Below the pieces are notes generated by a model that worked only from the letters and a program-made list of their open reading frames with translations, did no database searches and was not told the origin of the DNA. Positions 46,467 to 54,458 of a DNA stretch of 64,000 nt are shown here, piece after piece; position 1 is the stretch's first letter; the number at the start of each line of letters is the position of its first letter. The translations under genes were made by a program, and so were the position numbers. The stretch comes from Streptomyces coeruleorubidus (GTDB lineage Bacteria > Actinomycetota > Actinomycetes > Streptomycetales > Streptomycetaceae). The DNA is taken from assembly GCF_008705135.1 (NCBI RefSeq), contig NZ_CP023694.1, positions 4,631,001-4,695,000 on the forward strand, written 5' to 3'.

Positions 46467-47399
46467 ATGCCAGCGAGCTATGCGTATCTCGGTCCCGAGG
46501 GCACCTTCACGGAAGTCGCCCTGCGCACGCTTCCCGAGACCGCCACCCGGGAACTCATCCCGTACGTGTCCGTCCAGTCCGCGCTCGACGCGGTGCGAAC
46601 CGGGGAGGCCGAGGCCGCGTTCGTGCCGATCGAGAACTCCGTCGAGGGCGGCATCACCACCACCCTCGACGAGCTGGTCGCCGGCGCGCCGCTGATGATC
46701 TACCGCGAGGTGCTGCTGTCGATCACCTTCGCGCTGCTGGTCCGCCCGGGCACGAAGCTGTCGGACATCAAGACGGTCTCCGCCCACCCGGCCGCCCAGC
46801 CGCAGGTGCGCAACTGGCTGAAGAAGCACCTCCCGGACGCCCACTGGGAGTCGGCCGCCTCGAACGCGGACGCCGCCCGGCTGGTCCAGGAGGGCCAGTA
46901 CGACGCCGCCTTCGCCGGCGAGTTCGCGGCCGCCCGCTATGGCCTGGAAGCCCTGGAGACCGGGATCCATGACGCGGAGAACGCCCAGACGCGGTTCGTG
47001 CTGGTCGGCCGGCCCGCCCGGCCCGCCGCGCCGACCGGCGCGGACAAGACCTCCGTCGTGCTGTGGCAGCGTGACGACCACCCCGGCGGCCTGCGCGACC
47101 TGCTGGGCGAGTTCGCCACCCGCGGCATCAACCTGATGCTGCTCCAGTCCCGGCCCACCGGCGCGGGCATCGGCAACTACTGCTTCTGCGTCGACGCCGA
47201 GGGCCATATCTCCGACCGCCGGGTGGCCGAGGCCCTGATGGGCCTCAAGCGGATCTGCCTCCAAGTGCGCTACCTCGGTTCCTACCCGCGCGCGGACATG
47301 CAGCCCGGGGATGTGCAGCCGCCGCGGCCGGGTACGTCGGACGACGAGTTCGTGTCGGCGGCGGACTGGGTGGCGCGGTGCCAGGACGGCCGGTTCTAA
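46467..47399 (+). CDS. pheA: prephenate dehydratase
   Basis: A 310-residue monofunctional prephenate dehydratase that makes phenylpyruvate in phenylalanine biosynthesis. Seen: SYAYLGPEGTFTEVALR at the start, VPIENSVEGGIT, and the catalytic TRF in NAQTRFVLVG. A C-terminal ACT domain (about 200-275, DDHPGGLRDLLGEFATRGINL and LQSRPTGAGIGNY) provides feedback inhibition by phenylalanine. No chorismate mutase domain. The ATG at 46467 begins five codons before the family pattern. The DnaA-box region follows before serS. Confidence 0.96.
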   Translation: MPASYAYLGPEGTFTEVALRTLPETATRELIPYVSVQSALDAVRTGEAEAAFVPIENSVEGGITTTLDELVAGAPLMIYREVLLSITFALLVRPGTKLSDIKTVSAHPAAQPQVRNWLKKHLPDAHWESAASNADAARLVQEGQYDAAFAGEFAAARYGLEALETGIHDAENAQTRFVLVGRPARPAAPTGADKTSVVLWQRDDHPGGLRDLLGEFATRGINLMLLQSRPTGAGIGNYCFCVDAEGHISDRRVAEALMGLKRICLQVRYLGSYPRADMQPGDVQPPRPGTSDDEFVSAADWVARCQDGRF

Positions 47400-47446
47400 A
47401 ACCGGTTCCCGGCGGGCTTCAGGCCGGTCGTACCTGGTGATTGTCG

Positions 47447-47759
47447 TTATCCACAGAAGTTATCCACAGGTCCGCTTCTCGACCTGGGGACAAGTCGACA
47501 ACGAAGCGTGGGTCAGTCGACAAATCGCCCTACAGGCCCCTGATGTGTCCATCGACGGGCAGGTCACCCTTCGTCCACCGTTTTCCCTTGGGTAACTCTT
47601 TGGAGTGACCCATTTCCACTCGAAAGTGAGGGTGGAGCGGGTTTGTATCGGGAATTCTTCGGTGCGGACGGGCCTTCCGGAGTGATCAATTCCGAAGTCC
47701 ACAGATCTTCCACACAGCCTGTGGATAACTCTTCGGCGAGTGTGAACCCCTGTGGACAA
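47447..47759. promoter_or_regulatory. DnaA-box cluster in the pheA-serS gap
   Basis: The 540-bp gap 47400-47941 has no gene. It holds DnaA boxes TTATCCACA at 47447-47455 and 47460-47468, TGTGGATAA (inverted) at 47720-47728 and TGTGGACAA (inverted) at 47751-47759, plus degenerate copies at 47695 and 47705. Two direct boxes face two inverted ones across about 250 bases. The serS promoter must also lie here. Confidence 0.7.
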
Positions 47760-47941
47760 CCGGGCCCCAAGTCCCGCTCCTCACAAGGGATTCGAGTCAA
47801 TGCAGCGCCCTGCGGATGCCTCGTTCCGGGGAGAGGTGGTCGATTTATTGACACTGCGCGCAATTACCCCATAGCGGTACGTAAGCGACAGCCGGAATAG
47901 TGAGTCGTGGGCGGTCATCCCACACCGGTAGCCTTGACCGC

Positions 47942-49219
47942 GTGATTGACCTTCGCCTGCTCCGTGAGGACCCCGACCGTGTGCGCGCGTCGCAGCGCGC
48001 CCGTGGAGAGGACGTCGCGCTCGTCGACTCCCTCCTGTCTGCCGACGAGCGGCGCAGGTCGTCCGGCGTCCGCTTCGATGAGCTGCGCGCCGAGCAGAAG
48101 GCGCTCGGCAAGCTCATCCCCAAGGCCTCCGGAGACGAGAAGGCCGAGCTGCTGAAGAAGGCGGGCCAGCTCGCCGCCGACGTCAAGGCCGCCGACGCGG
48201 AACGTGACGCGGCCGCCGCCGAGACCCAGGAGCTGCTCCAGAGGCTCGGCAACCTCGTCCACCCGGACGTGCCCGTGGGCGGCGAGGAGGACTTCGTCAC
48301 CCTGGAGACGCACGGCACCATCCGCGACTTCACCGCCGAGGGCTTCGAGCCCAGGGACCACCTGGAGCTCGGCCAGATCCTCGGCGCGATCGACGTCGAG
48401 CGCGGCGCCAAGGTCTCCGGCTCGCGCTTCTACTTCCTGACGGGCGTGGGCGCCCTGCTCGAGCTCGCCCTGGTGAACGCGGCGATGGCCCAGGCCACCG
48501 CGGCCGGCTTCACTCCGATGCTGACCCCGGCCCTGGTCCGCCCCCAGTCCATGGCGGGCACCGGCTTCCTCGGCCAGGCCGCCCAGGACGTCTACCACCT
48601 CGCCAACGACGACCTCTACCTGGTCGGCACGTCCGAGGTGCCGCTCGCGGCGTACCACATGGACGAGATCCTCGACGCCGAGAAGCTGCCGCTGCGCTAC
48701 GCGGGCTTCTCGCCCTGCTTCCGCCGCGAGGCCGGCTCGCACGGCAAGGACACCCGGGGCATCTTCCGGGTGCACCAGTTCGACAAGGTCGAGATGTTCT
48801 CCTACGTCGCTCCGGAGGACTCGCAGGCCGAGCACCAGCGGCTGCTGGAGTGGGAGAAGCAGTGGCTGACCTCGCTGGAGCTGCCGTACCGCGTGATCGA
48901 CGTGGCGAGCGCCGACCTGGGCGCCTCGGCGTCCCGCAAGTTCGACTGCGAGGCGTGGATCCCGACCCAGGGCAAGTACCGCGAGCTGACCTCGACCTCG
49001 GACTGCACCGAGTTCCAGTCCCGCCGCCTGTCGATCCGTGTCCGTGAGGGCAAGCAGGTCCGCCCGCTGGCCACGCTCAACGGCACGCTGTGCGCCGTGC
49101 CCCGCACGATCGTGGCGATCCTGGAGAACCACCAGCAGGCCGACGGCTCGGTGCGGGTGCCTGAGGTGCTGCGTCCGTACCTGGGCGGCCGGGAGGTCCT
49201 GGAGCCGGTGGCCAAGTGA
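47942..49219 (+). CDS. serS: serine--tRNA ligase
   Basis: A 425-residue class II seryl-tRNA synthetase. The N-terminal long helical hairpin that binds the tRNA variable arm covers about 30-105. Motif 2 is FRREAGSHGKDTRGIFRVHQF and motif 3 reads LNGTLCAVPRTIVAILEN. TSEVPLAAYH and GKYRELTSTSDCTEFQSRR are also typical. The GTG at 47942 begins directly at IDLRLLREDPD. The HAD gene overlaps its end by four bases, and a tRNA-Ser-like gene lies downstream. Confidence 0.97.
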   Translation: MIDLRLLREDPDRVRASQRARGEDVALVDSLLSADERRRSSGVRFDELRAEQKALGKLIPKASGDEKAELLKKAGQLAADVKAADAERDAAAAETQELLQRLGNLVHPDVPVGGEEDFVTLETHGTIRDFTAEGFEPRDHLELGQILGAIDVERGAKVSGSRFYFLTGVGALLELALVNAAMAQATAAGFTPMLTPALVRPQSMAGTGFLGQAAQDVYHLANDDLYLVGTSEVPLAAYHMDEILDAEKLPLRYAGFSPCFRREAGSHGKDTRGIFRVHQFDKVEMFSYVAPEDSQAEHQRLLEWEKQWLTSLELPYRVIDVASADLGASASRKFDCEAWIPTQGKYRELTSTSDCTEFQSRRLSIRVREGKQVRPLATLNGTLCAVPRTIVAILENHQQADGSVRVPEVLRPYLGGREVLEPVAK

Positions 49220-50019
49220 CCACCGGTTTCCCGTACCAGCTGATCGCCACCGACCTCGACGGGACGCTGCTGCGTTCCGACGAGTCGGTGTCTGCACGCA
49301 CGCGTGACGCGCTCGCGGCGGCCACCGCGGCGGGCGCCGCGCACATCGTGGTCACCGGCCGCGCGGTCCCGTGGACCCGGCACATCCTCGACGACCTCGG
49401 CTACCAGGGGCTGGCCGTCTGCGGCCAGGGCGCGCAGGTGTACGACGCCGGCGCCCACCGGCTGCTGACGTCGGTGACGCTGGACCGGCAGCTGGCCGGG
49501 GTGGCGCTGGCCAAGATCGAGGCGGAGGTCGGCCCGCTGTATCTGGCGGCGAGCCGCGACGGCCTGGACGGCGAGGTGCTGGTGGGTCCCGGCTACGCGG
49601 CCCACGGCAACCTGCCCGCGACGCCGTTCACGGACGCGTCGGACCTGTGGACCGCCCCCCTGAACAAGCTGTACATCCAGCACCCGACGCTGTCGGACGA
49701 CGAGCTGTGCGCGGCGGCCACGCGCACCGCCGGCGGTTTCGTCAGCGTCGTCATGGCGGGCGAGGGCATCGTCGAGCTCCTGCCCCTGGGCCTGTCCAAG
49801 GCGACCGGCCTGTCCCTGGCGGCCCGTCGGCTCAGGGTGAAGGCGGCCGACACGATCGCCTTCGGCGACATGCCCAACGACATACCGATGTTCGCCTGGG
49901 CCTCCTACGGTGTCGCGATGGCGGACGCCCATGAGGAACTGAAGGCGGTCGCCGACGAGGTGACGTCCTCGAACGAGGAGGACGGTATCGCGGTGGTGCT
50001 GGAGCGGTTGCTGGGCTGA
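49216..50019 (+). CDS. Cof-type HAD phosphatase
   Basis: A 267-residue haloacid-dehalogenase hydrolase of the Cof/YbiV group, expected to act on small sugar or nucleotide phosphates. Motif I is ATDLDGTLL (catalytic Asp), motif II TGRAV, motif III the Lys in LPLGLSKATGL, and motif IV AFGDMPNDIPMF. A type IIB cap fills the middle. GTGA overlap with serS indicates translational coupling, a pairing widely kept in Streptomyces. A paralogue lies at 57979-58848. Confidence 0.92.
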   Translation: MTTGFPYQLIATDLDGTLLRSDESVSARTRDALAAATAAGAAHIVVTGRAVPWTRHILDDLGYQGLAVCGQGAQVYDAGAHRLLTSVTLDRQLAGVALAKIEAEVGPLYLAASRDGLDGEVLVGPGYAAHGNLPATPFTDASDLWTAPLNKLYIQHPTLSDDELCAAATRTAGGFVSVVMAGEGIVELLPLGLSKATGLSLAARRLRVKAADTIAFGDMPNDIPMFAWASYGVAMADAHEELKAVADEVTSSNEEDGIAVVLERLLG

Positions 50020-50038
50020 GCCTTCGTGTCGCGTGTGC

Positions 50039-50146
<108 letters not shown>

Positions 50147-50421
50147 GGGTGGGCGGCCTCACGCGACGTTCGATTCGCGTGCTCGAAGCGGCCGCCCCGG
50201 GCAGCTCCCCGTGTGGGGCGGGCTCTACGGAGGGGTAGCGATCACTCCGGAACCCGCCGCGGGCTGCCCTGACGGGAGCTGGACGTACTGCCGTGCATGG
50301 ACATCGTCCGGCTCCTCTCCCAGAACGTGACGCCGGACTCCTCGTCCGGCAGGAACACGACCACTCTGCCTGCCGGGCGAAAAGGACGCCACCGATTAAA
50401 CCGGCGGTCGGACGGGGCCGG

Positions 50422-50676
50422 TCAGCGCTTGCGCCACCTGCGCCGCCGGGCCTTGCTGAAGAACCAGCCCGCGGGCGGCTCGTCGGAGCGCCAGGGCTGT
50501 GGCTCCGGTTCGTCGCGCCGCCAGCGGGCGGCGAGCATCCGGGCGCGGGCGGACGGCTCGGAGGTCTCGGCGGAGTGTATGAAGGCGTCGTCCAGGACGA
50601 GGTCGTCCCACGCGTCGTCACCGGACCCGGATCCCGACTGCCCTTGGTCGTCGTACTGAGCCCTCTCGCCCGCCAT
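50422..50676 (-). CDS. small conserved hypothetical protein
   Basis: An 84-residue soluble protein of unknown function. The first half is acidic (GERAQYDDQGQSGSGSGDD, DDLVLDDAFIHSAETSEPS), the middle has ARARMLAARWRRDEPEPQPW and the end is strongly basic (GWFFSKARRRRWRKR), which suggests nucleic-acid or membrane binding. The ATG at 50676 has GGAGGG upstream. It is set apart by about 100 bases from the ABC operon and by 275 non-coding bases from the tRNA-like gene. Confidence 0.7.
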   Translation of the reverse strand: MAGERAQYDDQGQSGSGSGDDAWDDLVLDDAFIHSAETSEPSARARMLAARWRRDEPEPQPWRSDEPPAGWFFSKARRRRWRKR

Positions 50677-50777
50677 CCCCGTCCCTCCCAGCCGTCCAAC
50701 TTCCGTGCGATATCCCTACATACCGTTCGCCCAGTGTGCCCTGACGGGGGTGAAGCCCCCGTCAAGGCCGGGGCACG

Positions 50778-51497
50778 TCACTCCTCGCCGGCGAGTGTCA
50801 GCGAACGCAGCTTCTGACCGGCGAACCAGGTGGCCAGCACCGTGACGGCCACCAGCAGGACCGTCGCCGTGGTGAGGCCGACATCCGAGGTCACCATGTC
50901 GGCGCCGGACACCTTCTGGGCCACGGCCAGCGCCCACTGCTGGACGCTCAGCGTGCGCGCACCCTGCACCAGGGAGCCGAACAGGGCCTCCCAGACCAGC
51001 GCGTAGACGAGCCCGAACACCACCGCGTGCCGGGAGACCGTGCCGAGCAGCAGGAACAGGGCCGCATAGGCGATGGACGCGACGAGTGCCGCCACCGTGT
51101 AGGCCACGGCGATCTGCTGGCCGTTGCCGTTCAGGATGAAGCCCGCGACGAGCGTCGGCACCGCGGAGAACACCATCGTCACCGCGATCGCGACGATCAG
51201 CTTGGTGAAGATGATCGTCGGCCGTTTGATCGGCTTGGACAGCAGGTACACCACCGAGCCGTCGTCGATCTCCGGCCCGATCGCGCCGGTCCCGGCGATG
51301 ACGCCGATGATCGGCACCATCGTGGCGAGGGCGAGGCCGCCGAGCAGATCCGCCGCCGTCTGGTCGTCCGCCCCGGCGAGGAAGCGCACCACCACCGAGA
51401 TGGCGACGAGCAGCAGCGGCAGGGCTCCGAGGATGAGGGCCCGGCGCCGGCCGAGCAGGGCCCGGTAGGTGAGCCGGGCGACTGTGGGGTCGTACAT
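50778..51497 (-). CDS. ABC-2 type transporter permease
   Basis: A 239-residue membrane protein with about six helices (ALILGALPLLLVAISVVV, ATMVPIIGVIAGTGAIGPE, the next near VAIAVTMVFSAVPTLV) and the DDGSVVYLLSKPIKR loop found in ABC-2 permeases. It is the last gene of a four-gene operon, nine bases after the ATPase at 51507, its presumed partner. Substrate unknown; such pairs in Streptomyces often serve self-protection or lipid/peptide export. Confidence 0.88.
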   Translation of the reverse strand: MYDPTVARLTYRALLGRRRALILGALPLLLVAISVVVRFLAGADDQTAADLLGGLALATMVPIIGVIAGTGAIGPEIDDGSVVYLLSKPIKRPTIIFTKLIVAIAVTMVFSAVPTLVAGFILNGNGQQIAVAYTVAALVASIAYAALFLLLGTVSRHAVVFGLVYALVWEALFGSLVQGARTLSVQQWALAVAQKVSGADMVTSDVGLTTATVLLVAVTVLATWFAGQKLRSLTLAGEE

Positions 51498-51506
51498 CAG
51501 GGCCTC

Positions 51507-52418
51507 CTACGCCGCGACGAGGTACGAGAAGACGGACTCGAGGGACTCGTCGGACGGCGAGACCGTGTGCAGCCGGATGCCGTGGTCCCTGGCCACCCGC
51601 GGCAGCAGGGCCGTGAAGCGGCCGAAGTCGACGGCCTGGATGCGCAGCGCGCCCTCGGCGAGGTCGACCTCGATGCCGGACGTCGACGGGTCGGCGATCA
51701 GCGCGGCCGCGAGGGCACGGTCGTCGCTGGAACGCACCAGATAGCGGTGCGGCCGGTCGGTCATCAGGCGTCGGATCTTGCGGAAGTCACCGCTGGCGGC
51801 GTGCCGGCCGGCGACGACGACCTCGATGTGCCAGGCGAGTTGCTCGACCTCTTCGAGGATGTGGGACGAGAACAGCACCGTGCGGCCCTCGTCGCCCATG
51901 CGCCGCAGCAGGTCCATGAGCTGCATGCGCTGGCGCGGGTCCATGCCGTTGAAGGGCTCGTCCAGCAGGAGCAGGGACGGGTCGTGGACCAGGGCGGAGG
52001 CCATCTTCACGCGCTGGCGCATGCCCTTGGAGTACGTCTGGATCTTGCGGTCCTGCGCGTACTCCATCTCGACCGTGGCGAGCGCCTTCTGGGCCGCCTT
52101 GGCGCCCAGGCCGTGCAGCTCGGCGTTGGCGAGGACGAACTCCTTCCCCGTGAGGAAGTCGTACATCGCCTCCCGCTCGGGGACGACGCCGATCTGCTTG
52201 TAGATCTGCTCGTTGCGCCACACCGGCTGGCCGTCGAGGGTGACCGTGCCGGTGGAGGGCGCCAGGAAGCCGCCCATCATGTTGATGAGGGTGGACTTTC
52301 CGGCGCCGTTGGGGCCGAGCAGGCCGGTGACGCCGGGGCCGACGGTCATGGTGATGTCGTTGACGGCGACCACGTTGCCGAACCAGCGGGAGACGTGGTC
52401 GATGGAGAGCGTGGTCAC
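51507..52418 (-). CDS. ABC transporter ATP-binding protein
   Basis: A 303-residue ABC ATPase. Walker A LLGPNGAGKST, Q-loop in IGVVPEREAMYD, signature TYSKGMRQRVKMA, Walker B LLLLDEPFNGMD and switch His SSHILEE. A C-terminal ~80-residue extension (VRSSDDRALAAALIADPS) matches the accessory domain of ABC-2 exporter ATPases. GTG start at 52418 overlaps the upstream permease stop by four bases. It pairs with the permease genes on either side. Confidence 0.93.
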   Translation of the reverse strand: MTTLSIDHVSRWFGNVVAVNDITMTVGPGVTGLLGPNGAGKSTLINMMGGFLAPSTGTVTLDGQPVWRNEQIYKQIGVVPEREAMYDFLTGKEFVLANAELHGLGAKAAQKALATVEMEYAQDRKIQTYSKGMRQRVKMASALVHDPSLLLLDEPFNGMDPRQRMQLMDLLRRMGDEGRTVLFSSHILEEVEQLAWHIEVVVAGRHAASGDFRKIRRLMTDRPHRYLVRSSDDRALAAALIADPSTSGIEVDLAEGALRIQAVDFGRFTALLPRVARDHGIRLHTVSPSDESLESVFSYLVAA

Positions 52419-53332
52419 AGTCCCACCTTCTTGTAGCGGCGCATCAGGAGGCCGTAGCTCGCCGCGATGAGGCCCAGGGCGACGAGGACGTAGACGACGC
52501 CCTCGGCGGTGCTCGGGCCAACCCCGCTGGGGGAGGCGGAGGTCGCGCCCAGGAACGCGGACTGCACACCGTCGACGATCGTGATCGGCGAGAACAGTCC
52601 GATCCACGGCACGGCGTCGCCGCTGCCCTGTGCGTCGGCGATGGCCTGGAGGGTGGAGACCGCGCCGTAGGTGATGGTCAGCACGGCGATCACGGCCGCG
52701 ATGCCGAAGCCGCGGCGCGGGGTGAAGGACGCGATGACCAGGCCGATGCCGGCGAACAGCAGGGAGAGCAGTGCCACGGAGACCAGTCCTTGTGCGAATC
52801 CCTTGGTCTGGTCGGCGAAGTCGAGCTTGGCCAGCAGCGCGCCGACGTAGAGCACCAGCAGGGGACCGGCGGTGAGGATGAACAGCGCCGAGGCCAGCGC
52901 CGCGAACTTGGCGCGGACGTAGTCGGCGGTCTCGATCGGCCGCGAGAAGTACAGCGGCACGGTCTTGAAGCGCAGGTCGCGCGAGACGGACTGGGGCGCC
53001 TGCGAGGCGACGTACAGGCTGATGACCGCCTGCATGACGATCGCGTAGCGCGTGTAGTCCAGGGGCAGGGCGTTGGCCTTGGTGGCGACCGCGACGGCGA
53101 CCATGATGGCCGCGGGCACGCACATCACCACGAACAGCAGCATGGGCAGCACTTTGGACTTGACCGAGCGGCCGAGGCCGTAGGAGCCGCGCAGGGACTG
53201 CGAGTACAGGGAGCGGCGGGCGTAGGCGCGGCCCAGCCGGGGGCCGTCGTAGCTGCGGTAGCCGATGTTGTGGATGCGGGTCTGGTCACCCGGCGCCGGG
53301 GCGGATGTCCCCGTGGAGTGCTCAACCGCCAT
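52415..53332 (-). CDS. ABC-2 type transporter permease
   Basis: A 305-residue permease with a cytoplasmic N terminus (IHNIGYRSYDGPRLG), then about six membrane helices starting at MLLFVVMCVPAAIMVAVAVA. The loop SRDLRFKTVPLYFSRPIETADYV resembles the coupling region of ABC-2 exporters. It sits between two ATPase genes: it overlaps the upstream one by 11 bases and the downstream one by four, so translation is coupled throughout. Confidence 0.88.
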   Translation of the reverse strand: MAVEHSTGTSAPAPGDQTRIHNIGYRSYDGPRLGRAYARRSLYSQSLRGSYGLGRSVKSKVLPMLLFVVMCVPAAIMVAVAVATKANALPLDYTRYAIVMQAVISLYVASQAPQSVSRDLRFKTVPLYFSRPIETADYVRAKFAALASALFILTAGPLLVLYVGALLAKLDFADQTKGFAQGLVSVALLSLLFAGIGLVIASFTPRRGFGIAAVIAVLTITYGAVSTLQAIADAQGSGDAVPWIGLFSPITIVDGVQSAFLGATSASPSGVGPSTAEGVVYVLVALGLIAASYGLLMRRYKKVGL

Positions 53333-54296
53333 GGCCGACCGCCTCCTTCCGCTGCTCGTGCTGGTCGCTGGTCGTGAAGACCTCGGAGATGTGGTGCCTG
53401 CGCTGCTCCATGCGCACCAGGCCGAGTCCGAGATCCGCGATCACGTCCCGGACCAGGTCGTACGTCTCCTCGCCCTGGGCGGTGAGCAGCAGGATGTGGC
53501 CGGCGCCCGGCAGGCCGCTGCCGTCCTCGACGCTCACCCCGCGCGCGTGCAGCGCTTCGCGCACCGCGCGGGTGCCGTCCGGGTGCTCGTCGGTGTCGGT
53601 CACCTCGATCGCGAGGGTCGTCGTGGTCTGGGTGAAGTCGGTGGTGGAGCTGGAGCGCAGGAGCTTGCCGCCGTCGACGACCACGACGTGATCGCAGGTG
53701 CGTTCCAGTTCACCCAGCAGGTGCGAGGTGACCAGGACCGAGATGCCGAAGTCGGTGTGGATCCGGCGGATCAGGCCGAGCATCTCGTCGCGGCCGACCG
53801 GGTCGAGGCCGTTGGTCGGCTCGTCGAGGAAGACCAGCTGCGGGTCGTGGACGAGCGCCTGCGCGAGCTTCACGCGCTGCTTCATGCCGGTCGAGTAGCC
53901 GCCGATGGGACGGTAGCGCTCCTCGTACAGACCGACGTGGCGCAGGGTGTCGGCGGTGCGCTCCCGTGCGGCGGTGGGCGGCAGGCCGGACATGCGCGCC
54001 ATGTGGACGACGAACTCGGTGGCCGAGACGTCCGGCGGCAGGCAGTCGTGCTCGGGCATGTAGCCGACCCGCTCGCGGATGTCGGCGCCCTTGGTGGCGA
54101 CATCGAGGCCGAGCACTTCGGCGCGGCCCTCGGTGGCGGGGGAAAGACCCAGAAGGATCTTGATCAGTGTGGACTTGCCGGCTCCGTTGGCTCCGACGAG
54201 TCCGGTCACACCGGGCCCGACGTCCACGGAGAGCCGGTCAAGCGCGGTCACCCTGGGGAACCGCTTGCTCAGGCTTTCGGTCGCGATCACAGTCAC
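53322..54296 (-). CDS. ABC transporter ATP-binding protein
   Basis: A 324-residue ABC ATPase, first gene of the operon. Walker A LVGANGAGKST, signature GYSTGMKQRVKLA, Walker B LVFLDEPTNGLD and switch His TSHLLGE, followed by a C-terminal regulatory extension. It is about 40 percent like the second ATPase by eye, so the operon looks like two duplicated exporters or one heteromeric exporter with two ATPases and two permeases. GTG start at 54296. Confidence 0.93.
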   Translation of the reverse strand: MTVIATESLSKRFPRVTALDRLSVDVGPGVTGLVGANGAGKSTLIKILLGLSPATEGRAEVLGLDVATKGADIRERVGYMPEHDCLPPDVSATEFVVHMARMSGLPPTAARERTADTLRHVGLYEERYRPIGGYSTGMKQRVKLAQALVHDPQLVFLDEPTNGLDPVGRDEMLGLIRRIHTDFGISVLVTSHLLGELERTCDHVVVVDGGKLLRSSSTTDFTQTTTTLAIEVTDTDEHPDGTRAVREALHARGVSVEDGSGLPGAGHILLLTAQGEETYDLVRDVIADLGLGLVRMEQRRHHISEVFTTSDQHEQRKEAVGHGG

Positions 54297-54458
54297 GCTT
54301 CGAAGGTAGGGGCCGCAAGCGTGGCGGTCGTCACTCCGCAGAGCTGCTTTCGAGTCAGCCTGGAGTAGTACGGGCCCTTAGGGGACCTGGTTCTTGAGAG
54401 TTACCACGCCCGGGAGCGCCCTATTGACGATGTCTCTAACAACTGCCAGATTCGCCGG

